Source of the DNA: Symsagittifera roscoffensis | Lineage: Eukaryota; Xenacoelomorpha; Acoela; Convolutidae | Direction: 5' to 3' | Length of the DNA: 64,000 bases | Assembly (NCBI RefSeq): GCF_963678635.1 | Contig: NC_087068.1 | Location: 36,343,436-36,407,435, forward strand | Shown here: positions 33,681-43,765 of the stretch, in pieces | Layout of the letters: each line of letters starts with the position of its first letter | Numbering within the stretch: position 1 is the stretch's first letter | Made by a program: the position numbers and the translations under genes | The notes under the pieces: generated by a model | What the model was told of the DNA's origin: nothing | What the model saw: the letters and a program-made list of their open reading frames with translations, nothing else | Database searches by the model: none

Positions 33681-34221
33681 CCCATGCTGAAAAGCAATTG
33701 AACAAACTAGTTCAAATTCAGCCAATTAGAAGCTTTTCCGAATCATCAACTCATTTTTAAGACGACTTTATTAGCCGAGAAACAACTACCCTCAAGCCAA
33801 TCTCCATCTATAACTCGAAAGACTCCAGGTCAAAAATAAGCAAACCACTAAAAATTGACACCCGAATTAAACAAGGTTTCAAAGATACAACCCTCCCCTT
33901 CCCCTATCAAGCAATACAAACATCAACAATATTTTACCAATTTAGACCTCAAAAACACATCAGGCAACAATAATAAATTAGCGTAAAGCACAAAATGGAC
34001 ATGATCATTTAGTCTAAAGTACGAATATCTCTCAGATACCCCCAATCATCCGATGAATAACAACAGAACCAAGAAGACACTTAGGAGCCCTCAAAACTTT
34101 TCCCTTCTCACAAATTGCCGAAATCCAACCCACTTGTCAAAAAATCAATAAATAATCAGACCACACTTGAACTTAGCCTCAAAAAACGAAAAATAATTCG
34201 ACAAAAAAATCAATTCTGCAA
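33681..34221. other. Spacer between pol and the 3' genes, element 1
   Basis: No recognisable reading frame. Collinear with 62880-63334 of element 2; short blocks are shared (for example CTCCAGGTCAAAAATA and CACTTGTCAAAAAATCAATAAATAATC), which points to conserved untranslated sequence, perhaps regulatory. Confidence 0.5.
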
Positions 34222-34536
34222 ATGCTATTTTCTCAAACAGTGCATAAAATTCACAACATAATTTCAAATCTTTTTTCAAAACATTCCAATTTTTTCAATT
34301 TTTTTTTAAAATTCATATCCAACATTTTCGAACTATTCATCCTCATCCGGATAGTTTTTTGCAGTTTTCTCATCATTTTTTCCCTAGGTCAAAACTATAT
34401 TAACCTCTTCAAAATCCTTGGCCACTTTTTCAGTTACGATAATTCAAATAGCCATCAAAATGTTCAGACATCTCTTTGGTATTCAGCAACCTTTTTTATT
34501 GAAGAATATTACAGTAAACACAAAATTTCTTCTTAA
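34222..34536 (+). CDS. Small hydrophobic membrane ORF between pol and env, element 1
   Basis: 104 codons, rich in Phe, Leu and Ile, with two to three likely membrane segments (for example LFILIRIVFCSFLIIFSL) and a charged end EEYYSKHKISS. Element 2 has the counterpart at 63335-63742 with EEYYNKHKYSQ at its end, so the C-terminal tail is conserved across diverged copies. Viroporin-like size and character, but there is no homology I recognise. The last hydrophobic segment appears out of frame here (after a probable frameshift), so this copy may be broken. Confidence 0.5.
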   Translation: MLFSQTVHKIHNIISNLFSKHSNFFNFFLKFISNIFELFILIRIVFCSFLIIFSLGQNYINLFKILGHFFSYDNSNSHQNVQTSLWYSATFFIEEYYSKHKISS

Positions 34537-35255
34537 AAAAAATTTCAAACAATTTTTCCAAAATTACTAATCAACAACCCCCACATCAATCCCCACCATC
34601 AACGTCCCAAGATCCTCCAACAACACCAACAAATATTCAAACAAATAACTCTCAATCATCAACACGCATCTCTTTTCAGGACAATTTATACACATTTGAA
34701 GAAAGACACGCACGATTGTCCGAACCACTAGAACTTGTAATTCGCCACGCACCTTTAAGCGAACCACATTACGATCCAGTATATAATATATACCCTCCCT
34801 CTCCAACAAGATCTTAATAGAGCAAGACACCAAATTCAAAAACCAAAACACGCTCGAAATAAACAGACAAATTATTCATCCGAGACGAAATAGAAATTTA
34901 CAATACCCCAGAGTTCAATTCAACATACCTCAATCACCAACAACAAATCCAAAAAACCTTTCTAGCAGTACAATTCAAAGTACATCACAAACTCCAGTAC
35001 AACAAAATTGGTAGCACCCCTCCAATTTTCGGACAACATCACGAAAGTCACAGATTACACAACTGGGCACTAAATCGACAGGACATTCACAAAGATATTC
35101 AAGTACATAATATCCAAATACTTAGACAAGACAACCAGACATTAAAATTCGAAATCACAGTAAAACCAAACAATCACCATCCTTCACACCTAGCACCTCC
35201 GAATCTAACAGCTCAATCATTACCTCCCCCGTTTATAACCACAGAAGTAATCTAA
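34518..35255 (+). pseudogene. Pro-rich accessory ORF 'P' between pol and env, element 1
   Basis: One phase is open at 34518-34814 and again at 34863-35252, separated by TAA, TAG and TAA within 48 bp. Neither part contains methionine; in element 2 the start is an ATG (63772) that here reads ATT. N-terminal half: Pro/Gln/Thr-rich, then FEERHARLSEPLELV and a second APLSEP repeat. C-terminal half (130 codons): RDEIEIYNTPEFNSTYL, WALNRQDIHKDIQVHNIQIL, TLKFEITVKPNN and a Pro-rich end. No signal peptide or known domain. Function unknown; conservation with element 2 suggests it was once a real protein. Confidence 0.55.
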
Positions 35256-35346
35256 AAATACGATAGATACACAAAAAAGACAAAAGGATATATCACCTTT
35301 CATAACCTTTATTCAGGACTATCATACACATATATGTTTTTAAGAT

Positions 35347-35376
35347 AATAATTTCTTTTCTTTTTCAATTTTTAAG
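35347..35376 (+). promoter_or_regulatory. Putative splice acceptor before env
   Basis: A pyrimidine-rich run (ATTTCTTTTCTTTTTCAATTTTTAAG) ends in AG at 35375-35376, immediately ahead of the env-like frame at 35379. In env-bearing Ty3/gypsy elements env is typically made from a spliced mRNA. Inferred from sequence only. Confidence 0.35.
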
Positions 35377-35378
35377 AA

Positions 35379-37463
35379 CTTGATCCCAATAATCCTTCAC
35401 CCCGAAACGGACCACAGGATTTAGTAGTCACACACTATGACTGTGAAGAAAATGAACAAAATATTACACAATTATGCAACAAACCAAGTCACTCAATATG
35501 AATCAGAATCACAATCAATTGAAACAATAATTGTAATAGCAACACTTTACTCAAAAGCTAGAGCTACAACACTAATAGGATATAAATTCACAGCATTATT
35601 TTCCGAAAAGAAAGTACATTGTTCACAAGTTTCAAACGGAAATAAAAACAGATTAGACCACGAATCTTTCTACCAAAGTAACATCAAAAGACTATTACAC
35701 CTCAGCCCTGAAGATTGCAAAAATTAACTTAAAAGACTAAAAATCACATCAAATAAAGGCACAAACAGAAAACTAGTAAGTTTTCAAGTTTTTCCAGACT
35801 TAGCACATCAAGCTGAACTTGAAAAATACCAAGGTCATATAAGACTAGATACCAAACTTCCCTTTCAGGGAGCACGTGGCAGATTAACATATGATCTCCA
35901 TGATAAAAAATAAAGCAGATACAAAAAGAAGCTACCAAGAAATAATGTTTTTTGATTGAACAATACAACTGGAAAAAGTACAATTAACACGTGATTTAAA
36001 AAATGACACTTTTATTTATCAAGGAATCTAACTACTTAGCAAAAACGACCAAAAATATTGTGATCCTACAACACGCACACAAGCAACAATCGTTGGGTTC
36101 CCCGAAGACACCTATACAACATTTCAATTAGCAAAAATACATTCTAGAATGATAAAACTTCATCAAAAAATTTTTATTGAATCAATCCCATTTGAAGATG
36201 TACACTCTGACCAAATTAGACATAGTAATTAAAATTTTTGTAACATCCGTAAATTAGAGAAAAAAATTAACACGTTTCCAAATATACCCAGAAACAGATG
36301 TTGCATGTAATTACAACAAACCACTTTACAAAACACAATGTTCAGAAATTCTAGTCGAATACGAAAAAGTTTTCGACATAAATACAGGAAAACTAATTAT
36401 ACATCCAATGGCTACATCTCGCTCATACACTGATGAGAACTCATATGTCTTAGTCAAATTTCAAAAGAACACAGGAAGAACCGGTGGAAAACTAAAACCA
36501 CAAGATACAAAAGTACACGTTTACAAGAACTATCACTCATGAACAACACTTACTTTGGCCTTTGGCGTAATCTACTATGACATGCACTTGGACTTGAAAT
36601 TAGATTACACAATAAGTGGAATCTTTCAAGAAATGTCTTTGACAGAACTTGAAACATTCCATCAATTATGCGAACTTAAACGCTCACAAGTTTTACAATT
36701 ACTCGCACTAGCAGTAATAAAAATACCTTATGCAGCATATTTTTTGTCAACAGATCAGTTTTTATTGACTACGAAGGAAAAGTATTATGGTATTACACCT
36801 GCACAAAAAAGATCACCTTTATATGTTTTTGAAGACAAAAGATGCTATCAGAGAATCCCAAAATTCTACAAAAATAAAGTACATTTTGTTGATACACTCT
36901 CCCTTAGAACTTATTTTTGGGATACAGCAGTCCTATGTGAATCAGACAACAGCCACAATGTAGTACAATTAAACCCTGACGAAGATAAAGATTATCTTTT
37001 CACACCATAACCTACACTCATACAACCACTCAAAAAATTTTCACCAGAAATCATTAGAGCTATTGCCCGTAATCCCTCAATCGGCATATACTCTAAATCA
37101 GACATTCAACATCAGATTTGAACACAACAATTTCAAGAGTTACTCTCAAAAATGGTCACAATCCAACGACAATCCATAGATCAAAACCTACGCAAACTTG
37201 CAGAAACAGCAGGATTTTCAGACATATACGCACAAGACTATAGCGGATATTTTAAAAAAATAAAAGATTACATTTACTTAAATGGCAAAAAATACAGACG
37301 ACAAGATATATCACCAATAAATTTTTAGTTTTGTAAATTTGAAAAACGAACTTCTTGCCTTTCTAGGATGGTCTTACTACATCTTAGAAAGATTGACTAT
37401 ATTATACGCAATGTTCGTTATAATTAATTTTCTTGGATTTCTTTTCTCTCTCTCTCTCTCTCT
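35379..37463 (+). pseudogene. env-like membrane glycoprotein, element 1 (degraded)
   Basis: About 690 codons spread over several frames. Start: DLVVTHYDCEENEQNITQLC (35410-35470; N-glycosylation site, paired Cys). Then 35437-35983 with HLSPEDC; a middle with ETDVACNY; 36250-36540 with YTDENSYVLV; the best-open part 36555-37010 (151 codons) with a helical CELKRSQVLQLLALA block, RCYQRIPKFYKN, HFVDTLSLRTYF and PDEDKDYLFTP; a stop; GIYSKSDIQ; and a hydrophobic anchor at about 37366-37455 (YILERLTILYAMFVIINFLG). The layout of ectodomain, Cys pairs and C-terminal anchor, and its place after pol, support env. The Cys/helix pattern recalls the glycoproteins that some invertebrate LTR elements share with chuvirus-like viruses, but this is a judgement from memory. 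Stops and frameshifts make it non-functional. Confidence 0.6.
37445..37463. repeat. (TC)n microsatellite in env
   Basis: Nineteen bases of alternating TC inside the env anchor region; a likely slippage site that shifts the env frame. Confidence 0.8.
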
Positions 37464-37534
37464 AAAAGGAATCTAGAAAACAGGCGCATTACACACACAA
37501 GTAAATAAACAAGCAAGCGTAGCACGCATTCTTT

Positions 37535-37816
37535 TTGCAGGATTTTTTTGGAATATTTTCAACATCAATCAATAAAATTCTTTTAGACGCTCAAATAAAA
37601 GAATACAATAACAAGATATCAATAACACCAAACACGTATGAAGAATCACAAAACAAATCAAATACAATGCCCACAGCACCACAATTACATAATCTTAACC
37701 ATAACGACCCCTTATCATTAGTACCACGAAATGTTAGAAATATTGCCCTATCAGACCTCATAACTTCGAGATCTAATTATCCACAAAGCCCAATCCAACA
37801 CATAATAACCCAATAA
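37535..37816 (+). pseudogene. Possible env cytoplasmic tail, element 1
   Basis: 93 codons in a frame following the env anchor: a short hydrophobic start (QDFFGIFSTSINKILL), then a Pro/Asn-rich hydrophilic stretch with DPLSLVPRNVRNIALSDLI. It could be the env tail after a frameshift or a separate small ORF. A CTTTTTGCAG acceptor-like sequence precedes it (ends 37540). Confidence 0.35.
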
Positions 37817-37861
37817 CCTAACATAGACGACACATATGAACAAATTATAGAACAACCACAC

Positions 37862-37882
37862 AACACTAACTTTCGTTTTCAG
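37862..37882 (+). promoter_or_regulatory. Putative splice acceptor before gene X (unit 1)
   Basis: ACACTAACTTTCGTTTTCAG: a CTAAC branch-point-like sequence, a pyrimidine run and CAG, 23 bp ahead of the X start codon. Present unchanged in unit 2 (ends 41992). Confidence 0.4.
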
Positions 37883-37905
37883 AACAACCATCTTTTTAGC
37901 CCACG

Positions 37906-39638
37906 ATGAGCCGCCAAATTGGATCCTTCCATCGATCAGTTTCCCACCCAGCCAACCTTCAAAACAAATTCCCCATCATCCCCCACGTCAATCACCTCAT
38001 CCTAACATCTCACCCAGCATGGAATCAGATACTAATTCCAACACAACATTGTATAACACCATCTCTCAATTCAACAACTCCGATATCGAAACACCCGACG
38101 AGTTTGCAAGCTCTGAACCCAGCCAAATCTACATTTTCTCAACTTCCCTTTCAACCTCTCCATTCCCAAGTCAAAACTGAACCTCCTTCCCCTCCTGCTT
38201 CCATTTCACATGTCACACCCACATATTCCCCTCTAACCAGCGAATCATCCGATAACAACAACCAAGATCACACACAAATATCACATGAACTTGATAATTT
38301 CATAACACTACAACAACAATTGCAACACCCTCAAACACTAACTATTCACCAGCATTCACGATCTATAAAGCCCAACCCCCTCTTCAACTTATACACCCTC
38401 CCAAAATCCCACTTTCCCATCAACCCCATCCTCCAGTACCAGCCGCGCTTATAGAACCTTTAAACAAAAATTCCCAAATACCCTACATTAGTTTAACCCA
38501 GGAACATCCATCTCACTTATAAATCAACCACTTCACACTAATACGAAAAAATTCCTACAAGTATGTCTACCCTTTTTCGCCCAATATACATACTTCCAAT
38601 CCGAACCCAATGTTGAAAGACCAATTTATGTAAACGAGCATGTCTTATATCCCATACTCTCATGGTTATCTCATTACCACTTTACTAATCCATTAACACT
38701 ATCACCATATAACACTCCCCATAAAAAAGAAGTATCCTGCAGCAGGTTCTACCTTCTCACAACAACACTAACCTCAAGCCAGTTCACGCAAATAGGATAC
38801 AGAGAGTCCGTAACCAAATTCACTGAATCTAAAGCTAATAATCACTCCATCCATGATTACGATCATAATATCATCCGACCAAATGAAGACACTTGTCTAC
38901 TTGGCGACCCATATACTAATCCTCAATTAACCGAAAGTTTTCTCGTAAGAACCTCGTACACCTTCACCCTCAACACCTTAAACAAAAAATACGACAAGTC
39001 ATCTCGCAGCGCTACGTATTAATGATGCTTATGAATCATACTTTAACAAATTCAACCAACTTCCACTAACTTTATATTTCCTCACACCAAAAGAAAGTGA
39101 TCTGCACTGTTCACACGAAGTCATGTTACGATCTAAACAAACACAAACATACACTTATTATAAATTCATTCAAAGTCATTACACTCACAATACGCCAGCA
39201 CGACAACCTCACCATAGATTTCAATACATTTACTCTAAATACACATCACCGTTTTTTCTTAACTTTACCTGTTGTATTAAAGACACTAAACTACAAGGCA
39301 CCCTCTGAAATTATGATCCCATCACCCAGATGTATATCTTCTGCCCACTAAACAAACTCCTAAACGTAGACGAATACCGCCCAATGATCATCCTTCATAA
39401 ACTCCTTCAGCCCGTCAAAGTCCTAGAATTCATATATAACACTCCCTATTACCACAAAATTCAAAACACACCGTATGAACAATCACTCAACACTGAAGAA
39501 CGTAACATCATTAAAGCACTTGAATTGCTTTGGCCACTTTTGCAAACTAAAAACATCATTCGCTTGGTAGCTAAACTACTAACCACATCTGATATCATCC
39601 ACGATGTTTTTCCTCATGGCTTCCTCAACGACGATTAG
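37906..39638 (+). pseudogene. Gene X after env, unit 1
   Basis: Counterpart of 42016-43765 with an extra 17-bp deletion that shifts the Ser/Pro-rich part out of frame (open 37906-38454). After TAG 38489 comes a methionine-free open stretch 38492-39019 (176 codons: FLQVCLPFFAQYTYF, YVNEHVLYPILSWLSHYHF, EDTCLLGDPYT), a +1 frameshift, 39012-39305 (YESYFNKFNQLPL, HCSHEVMLRSKQTQTYTYYK), TGA, then 39309-39638 (YIFCPLNKLLNVDEYRPMI, EERNIIKALELLWPLLQTKN, end HGFLNDD). No known domain. See unit 2 for interpretation. Confidence 0.55.
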
Positions 39639-41184
39639 GTAATATGAATTCAACGTTTTACTAATAATTTCTAAAAACACTAACCTTTAATATTCAATTT
39701 TTTCTTTTTTTATTTATAGGCACAATCATCAATCATTTACAAAACAAAAAAAAACAAAACACAGAAACTCTTTTTCAAATCATTAATTTCTAATAACTTA
39801 TCCACTAATTGAAGCAACAAAATTATCCCGTACAAAGCAGTAAATTAATATTTAAACTCTTTTCTCCAAAGCAGTAAATTTTCATAAATTAAAATTAATT
39901 TAATAATTTCAACACCCAAATCAAACAGTAAATTTATAATTTTTAAAGTAGTCAATTGATAAAAAAAATTGTTCATAAATCGCAAAAAGCAGTACTAAAT
40001 TTTTCAAAAGACGCTTCTCTATATTCTCTTGCCCATATATATTTGCTCATCCACAAAGAATTGTTTGAAATAATGAAATTGAAAATCGACTTTCACTGAT
40101 AACATCTCTAACAAGCATTAACACGTCTCAAACTTTCCTTTAACCAGGTTGGAAAGAAATTATATAATAATTCAAACTAACCAACGCAAGCTTACTAAAT
40201 ACCATAAATTACAATCTAACAGCATGATTAAGAAAAGAAAAGCCACGGTACCCAAACTGGATTAACACCAGCTTAGAACCGGACAAATTATTCTTTTGAA
40301 GACTACTTTTAAGTCTGAACACAAAATAACAAAACCCCAAAAAGTCGTAAGACAATACCAAAACAGACAATTTGACTTTTGAAGAAAAGACAAAACTAAG
40401 ACAACAAAAGAAAACGCTAGTAATAAAAATAGCATGAAAGGTTTAACTAACACATGAACCTCCAAAAAGAGAGCACGAAATCATACCCTCACTTCTGGCC
40501 TAACCGATCAGAAGAGAAAATCCTGAGCATGCTCTATAGCCGGCCTCACATACCGTGCTGCATCCACGCTTTGTGACACCCACGACAATTTTTGACGAGA
40601 ATTACTCCAGTGTGAGTAGCTCTTAAAAATAACCGAACTAAATATTAACGCTTTTGCGATAAAATTAATATAAGATCATAACTAAAAAACACGATTATTA
40701 AAAATTTGTATAAATAAATATTAATAATGCAGTATATAGATTACAAACAGCCCAAATACGAGCAGCAGGAAACTTGACTACCCAATCACACTCCAAACTA
40801 CGGAATGGCAAAACCCACCTGATATGCTGCCTACAGTCACTACATTCAATGGATTTAGAGTACAATGGCCATCTCGATGTTCAAGTATACGTACAGATCC
40901 AAGTCACCTGGCATTGCATCCAAGCTCAAACTTCACGCCATTTCTAAACGAGATCAAAACAAAGTTCTCTACCAAACAGGAACAAACGATCATAACAAAC
41001 CATTTGGAAATCAGATTGACTTTGTTGGCGGTCACAGTCATTGTTGAATGAAAAACTGATATCCACGATTCTTCATGAACGGAACGCAAATGATGATCGC
41101 GACATACAAACGAACTTCATCCATCCTCCATCGCAGACGATTATAAAAGAACAAAAAACTAAAACTCTCTAAACCCCGTATGGG
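39639..41184. other. 3' untranslated region of element 1, unit 1
   Basis: About 1.5 kb, AT-rich, no coding capacity I can support. It begins GTAATATG directly after the X stop, and at 39680-39719 has CTAAC, a T-rich run and TTTATAG, which together look like an 81-bp intron. The end, ACCCCGTATGGG just before the LTR, is where a polypurine tract should be; it is a poor match. Confidence 0.5.
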
Positions 41185-41562
41185 TGGAACCAGATCTAAA
41201 CTAGTATTTATCATTGGTTTTTTTATGATATTTTATCTCTACAAAATAATTAATACTAACCAATCATACTCCATCAAACTAACAACCTATTTATTTGTAA
41301 AGTGTTGAAATTACTTGTAGTTTCAGCACCAGAATAATTTGAATTACACTTAGAATACAGTTGTTCTCATTCTGTAACTAACTCGCGCAAACCGGTATAC
41401 ACTAGATCTATTGAGACCAGGAGATATAATAGTAAGATTAAGATTGGTATTAGACTAAGAAGTTGCACGAATCTATCCGGCCGAAATTAAGATAGCGTGA
41501 CGAGCAGACGGTGCACCTTATCTGAAATTACTCTATGAGTACAGTAACCTATACATAACTCA
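41185..41562 (+). repeat. 3' LTR of element 1 (unit 1)
   Basis: 378 bp, TGGAACCAGATC to ATACATAACTCA. Followed by flank beginning ATAGTTCTTGAAC. Confidence 0.85.
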
Positions 41563-41958
41563 ATAGTTCTTGAACACTTTCTGAAAAACGTTGACCAAAA
41601 AATCGCGTTTTTCGGCGCGCGCGTCCCTCTCCAAGCTATTATGATTACAGCTGATTGACTCTCACTTCATTCATAATTAAAACTGTTCATTAACTGGGGT
41701 TTTTATGAAAAACATGAAAGTATGTGGCACTTCAAGAAACCAAGGAACTAACTGCAAAATCAAGGAACCTACAAAATATGAAGTACTCACCGTCTAATGC
41801 TCTCTTTGAGATTTAACGCAGAATCTAAAAACTGAAGTGTTTTTTTTTGTAACTAACAATCCTTGAGTTTTTAATGTCCTTACATTTCGTTGTATTGAAG
41901 AGAGTCACCATTTACAACTCTTAACAAAACAAAAATTAGTAATCTAACAAATTTCAAT
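41563..41958. other. Host flank downstream of element 1, duplicated
   Basis: 396 bp without genes, identical in character to 45731-46127. Its presence in both duplication units shows that the duplication happened after insertion, at the DNA level. Confidence 0.7.
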
Positions 41959-42015
41959 AGAACAACCACACAACACTAACTTTCGTTTTCAGAACAACCA
42001 TCTTTTTAGCCCACG

Positions 42016-43765
42016 ATGAGCCGCCAAATTGGATCCTTCCATCGATCAGTTTCCCACCCAGCCAACCTTCAAAACAAATTCCCCATCATCCCCCACGTCA
42101 ATCACCTCATCCTAACATCTCGACCAGCATGGAATCAGACACTAATTCCAACACAACATTGTATAACACCATCTCTCAATTCAACAACTCCGATATCGAA
42201 ACACCCGACGAGTTTGCAAACTCTGAACCCAGCCAAATCTACATTTTCTCAACTTCCCTTTCAACCTCTCCATTCCCAAGTCAAAACTGAACCTCCTTCC
42301 CCTCCTGCTTCCATTTCACATGTCACACCCACATATTCCCCTCTAACCAGCGAATCATCCGATAACAACGACCAAGATCACACACAAATATCACATGAAC
42401 TTGATAATTTCATAACACTACAACAACAATTGCAACACCCTCAAACACTAACTATTCACCAGCATTCACGATCTATAACATCATCCAATCCATCAAGCCC
42501 AACCCCCTCTTCAACTTATACACCCTCCCAAATCCCCACTTTCCCATCAACCTCATCCTCCAGTACCAGCCGCGCTTATAGAACCTTTAAACAAAAATTC
42601 CCAAATACCCCACAATAGTTTAACCCAGGAACATCCATCTCACTTATAAATCAACCACTTCACACTAATACGAAAAAATTCCTACAAGTATGTCTACCCT
42701 TTTTCGCCCAATATACATACTTCCAATCCGAACCCAATGTTGAAAGACCAATTTATGTAAACGAGCATGTCTTATATCCCATACTCTCATGGTTATCTCA
42801 TTACCACTTTACTAATCCATTAACACTATCACCATATAACACTCCCCATAAAAAAGAAGTATCCTGCAGCAGGTTCTACCTTCTCACAACAACACTAACT
42901 TCAAGCCAGTTCACGCAAATAGGATACAGAGAGTCCGTAACCAAATTCACTGAATCTAAAGCTAATAATCACTCCATCAATGATTACGATCATAATATCA
43001 TCCGACCAAATGAAGACACTTGTCTACTTGGCGACCCATATACTAATCCTCAATTAACCGAAAGTTTTCTCATAAGAACCTCGGACACCTTCACCCTCAA
43101 CACCTTAAACAAAAAATACGACAAGTCATCTCGCAGCGCTACGTATTAATGATGCTTATGAATCATACTTTAACAAATTCAACCAACTTCCACTAACTTT
43201 TCATTTCCTCACACCAAAAGAAAGTGATCTGCACTGTTCACACGAAGTCATGTTACGATCTAAACAAACACAAACATACACTTATTATAAATTCATTCAA
43301 AGTCATTACACTCACAATACGCCAGCACGACAACCTCACCATAGATTTCATTACATTTACTCTAAATACACATCACCGTTTTTTCTTAACTTTACCTGTT
43401 GTATTAAAGACACTAAACTACAAGGCACCCTCTGAAATTATGATCCCATCACCCAGATGTATATCTTCTGCCCACTAAACAAACTCCTAAACGTAGACGA
43501 ATACCGCCCAATGATCATCCTTCATAAACTCCTTCAGCCCGTCAAAGTCCTAGAATTCATATATAACACTCCCTATTACCACAAAATTCAAAATACACCG
43601 TATGAACAATCACTCAACACTGAAGAACGTAACATCATTAAAGCACTTGAATTGCTTTGGCCACTTTTGCAAACTAGAAACATCATTCGTTTGGTAGCTA
43701 AATTACTAACCACATCTGATATCATCCACGATGTTTTTCCTCATGGCTTCCTCAACGACGATTAG
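42016..43765 (+). pseudogene. Gene X after env, unit 2 (best copy)
   Basis: ATG at 42016. 200 codons open to an amber TAG (42616-42618), then the same frame continues 176 codons (42619-43146, no Met) to TAA; a +1 shift leads to 43139-43432, TGA, and 43436-43765, giving about 580 codons in all. N-terminal half is Ser/Thr/Pro/Gln-rich; residues 89-96 are VKTEPPSP, which fits the phosphorylation-dependent SUMO motif (psi-K-x-E-x-x-S-P) known from transcription regulators; then ELDNFITLQQQLQ. C-terminal half is folded in character (mixed hydrophobic, Cys/His/Tyr-rich) and ends in a helical stretch. All lesions except the 17-bp deletion are shared with unit 1. Position after env and a splice acceptor resemble accessory/regulatory genes of complex retroviruses; this analogy is inference. 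Confidence 0.55.

Larger units (their letters stand above)
16175..41562 (+). mobile_element. Env-bearing Ty3/gypsy-type endogenous retroelement ('element 1'), internally duplicated
   Basis: Bounded by 378-bp LTRs of the same TGGA...ACTCA type (16175-16552 and 41185-41562). Internal order: PBS, leader mini-ORF, gag with CCHC knuckle, aspartic protease, RT with YLDD, RNase H, integrase, small membrane ORF, Pro-rich ORF P, env-like glycoprotein, gene X, 3' UTR, LTR. The RT-RNase H-integrase order is that of Ty3/gypsy (Metaviridae). The 25.4-kb length is inflated by tandem duplications of gag (x2), protease (x4) and pol (x2). All genes carry stops or frameshifts. I find no convincing target-site duplication around the outer LTRs. 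Confidence 0.85.
37849..41958 (+). repeat. 3' segmental duplication, unit 1 (X gene, 3' UTR, LTR, flank)
   Basis: Repeated directly at 41959-46127. The unit starts AGAACAACCACAC in the env-X gap and ends TTTCAAT in host flank, 396 bp beyond the LTR. Unit 1 lacks 17 bp in X (after 38377) and 40 bp at 40865 present in unit 2. Confidence 0.88.

Noticed and set aside
34567-34851. 94-codon minus-strand frame
   Set aside because: Antisense of the conserved Pro-rich P ORF; the plus-strand reading is the one conserved in element 2.
40262-40465. Minus-strand hydrophobic frame repeated at 44390-44593
   Set aside because: Lies in the 3' UTR; conservation between the units is due to the recent duplication, and no counterpart can be checked in element 2.
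40824-41051. Forward frames in the 3' UTR (also 44902-45219)
   Set aside because: The 40-bp length difference between units disrupts them, and they lie between X and the LTR without conservation evidence.
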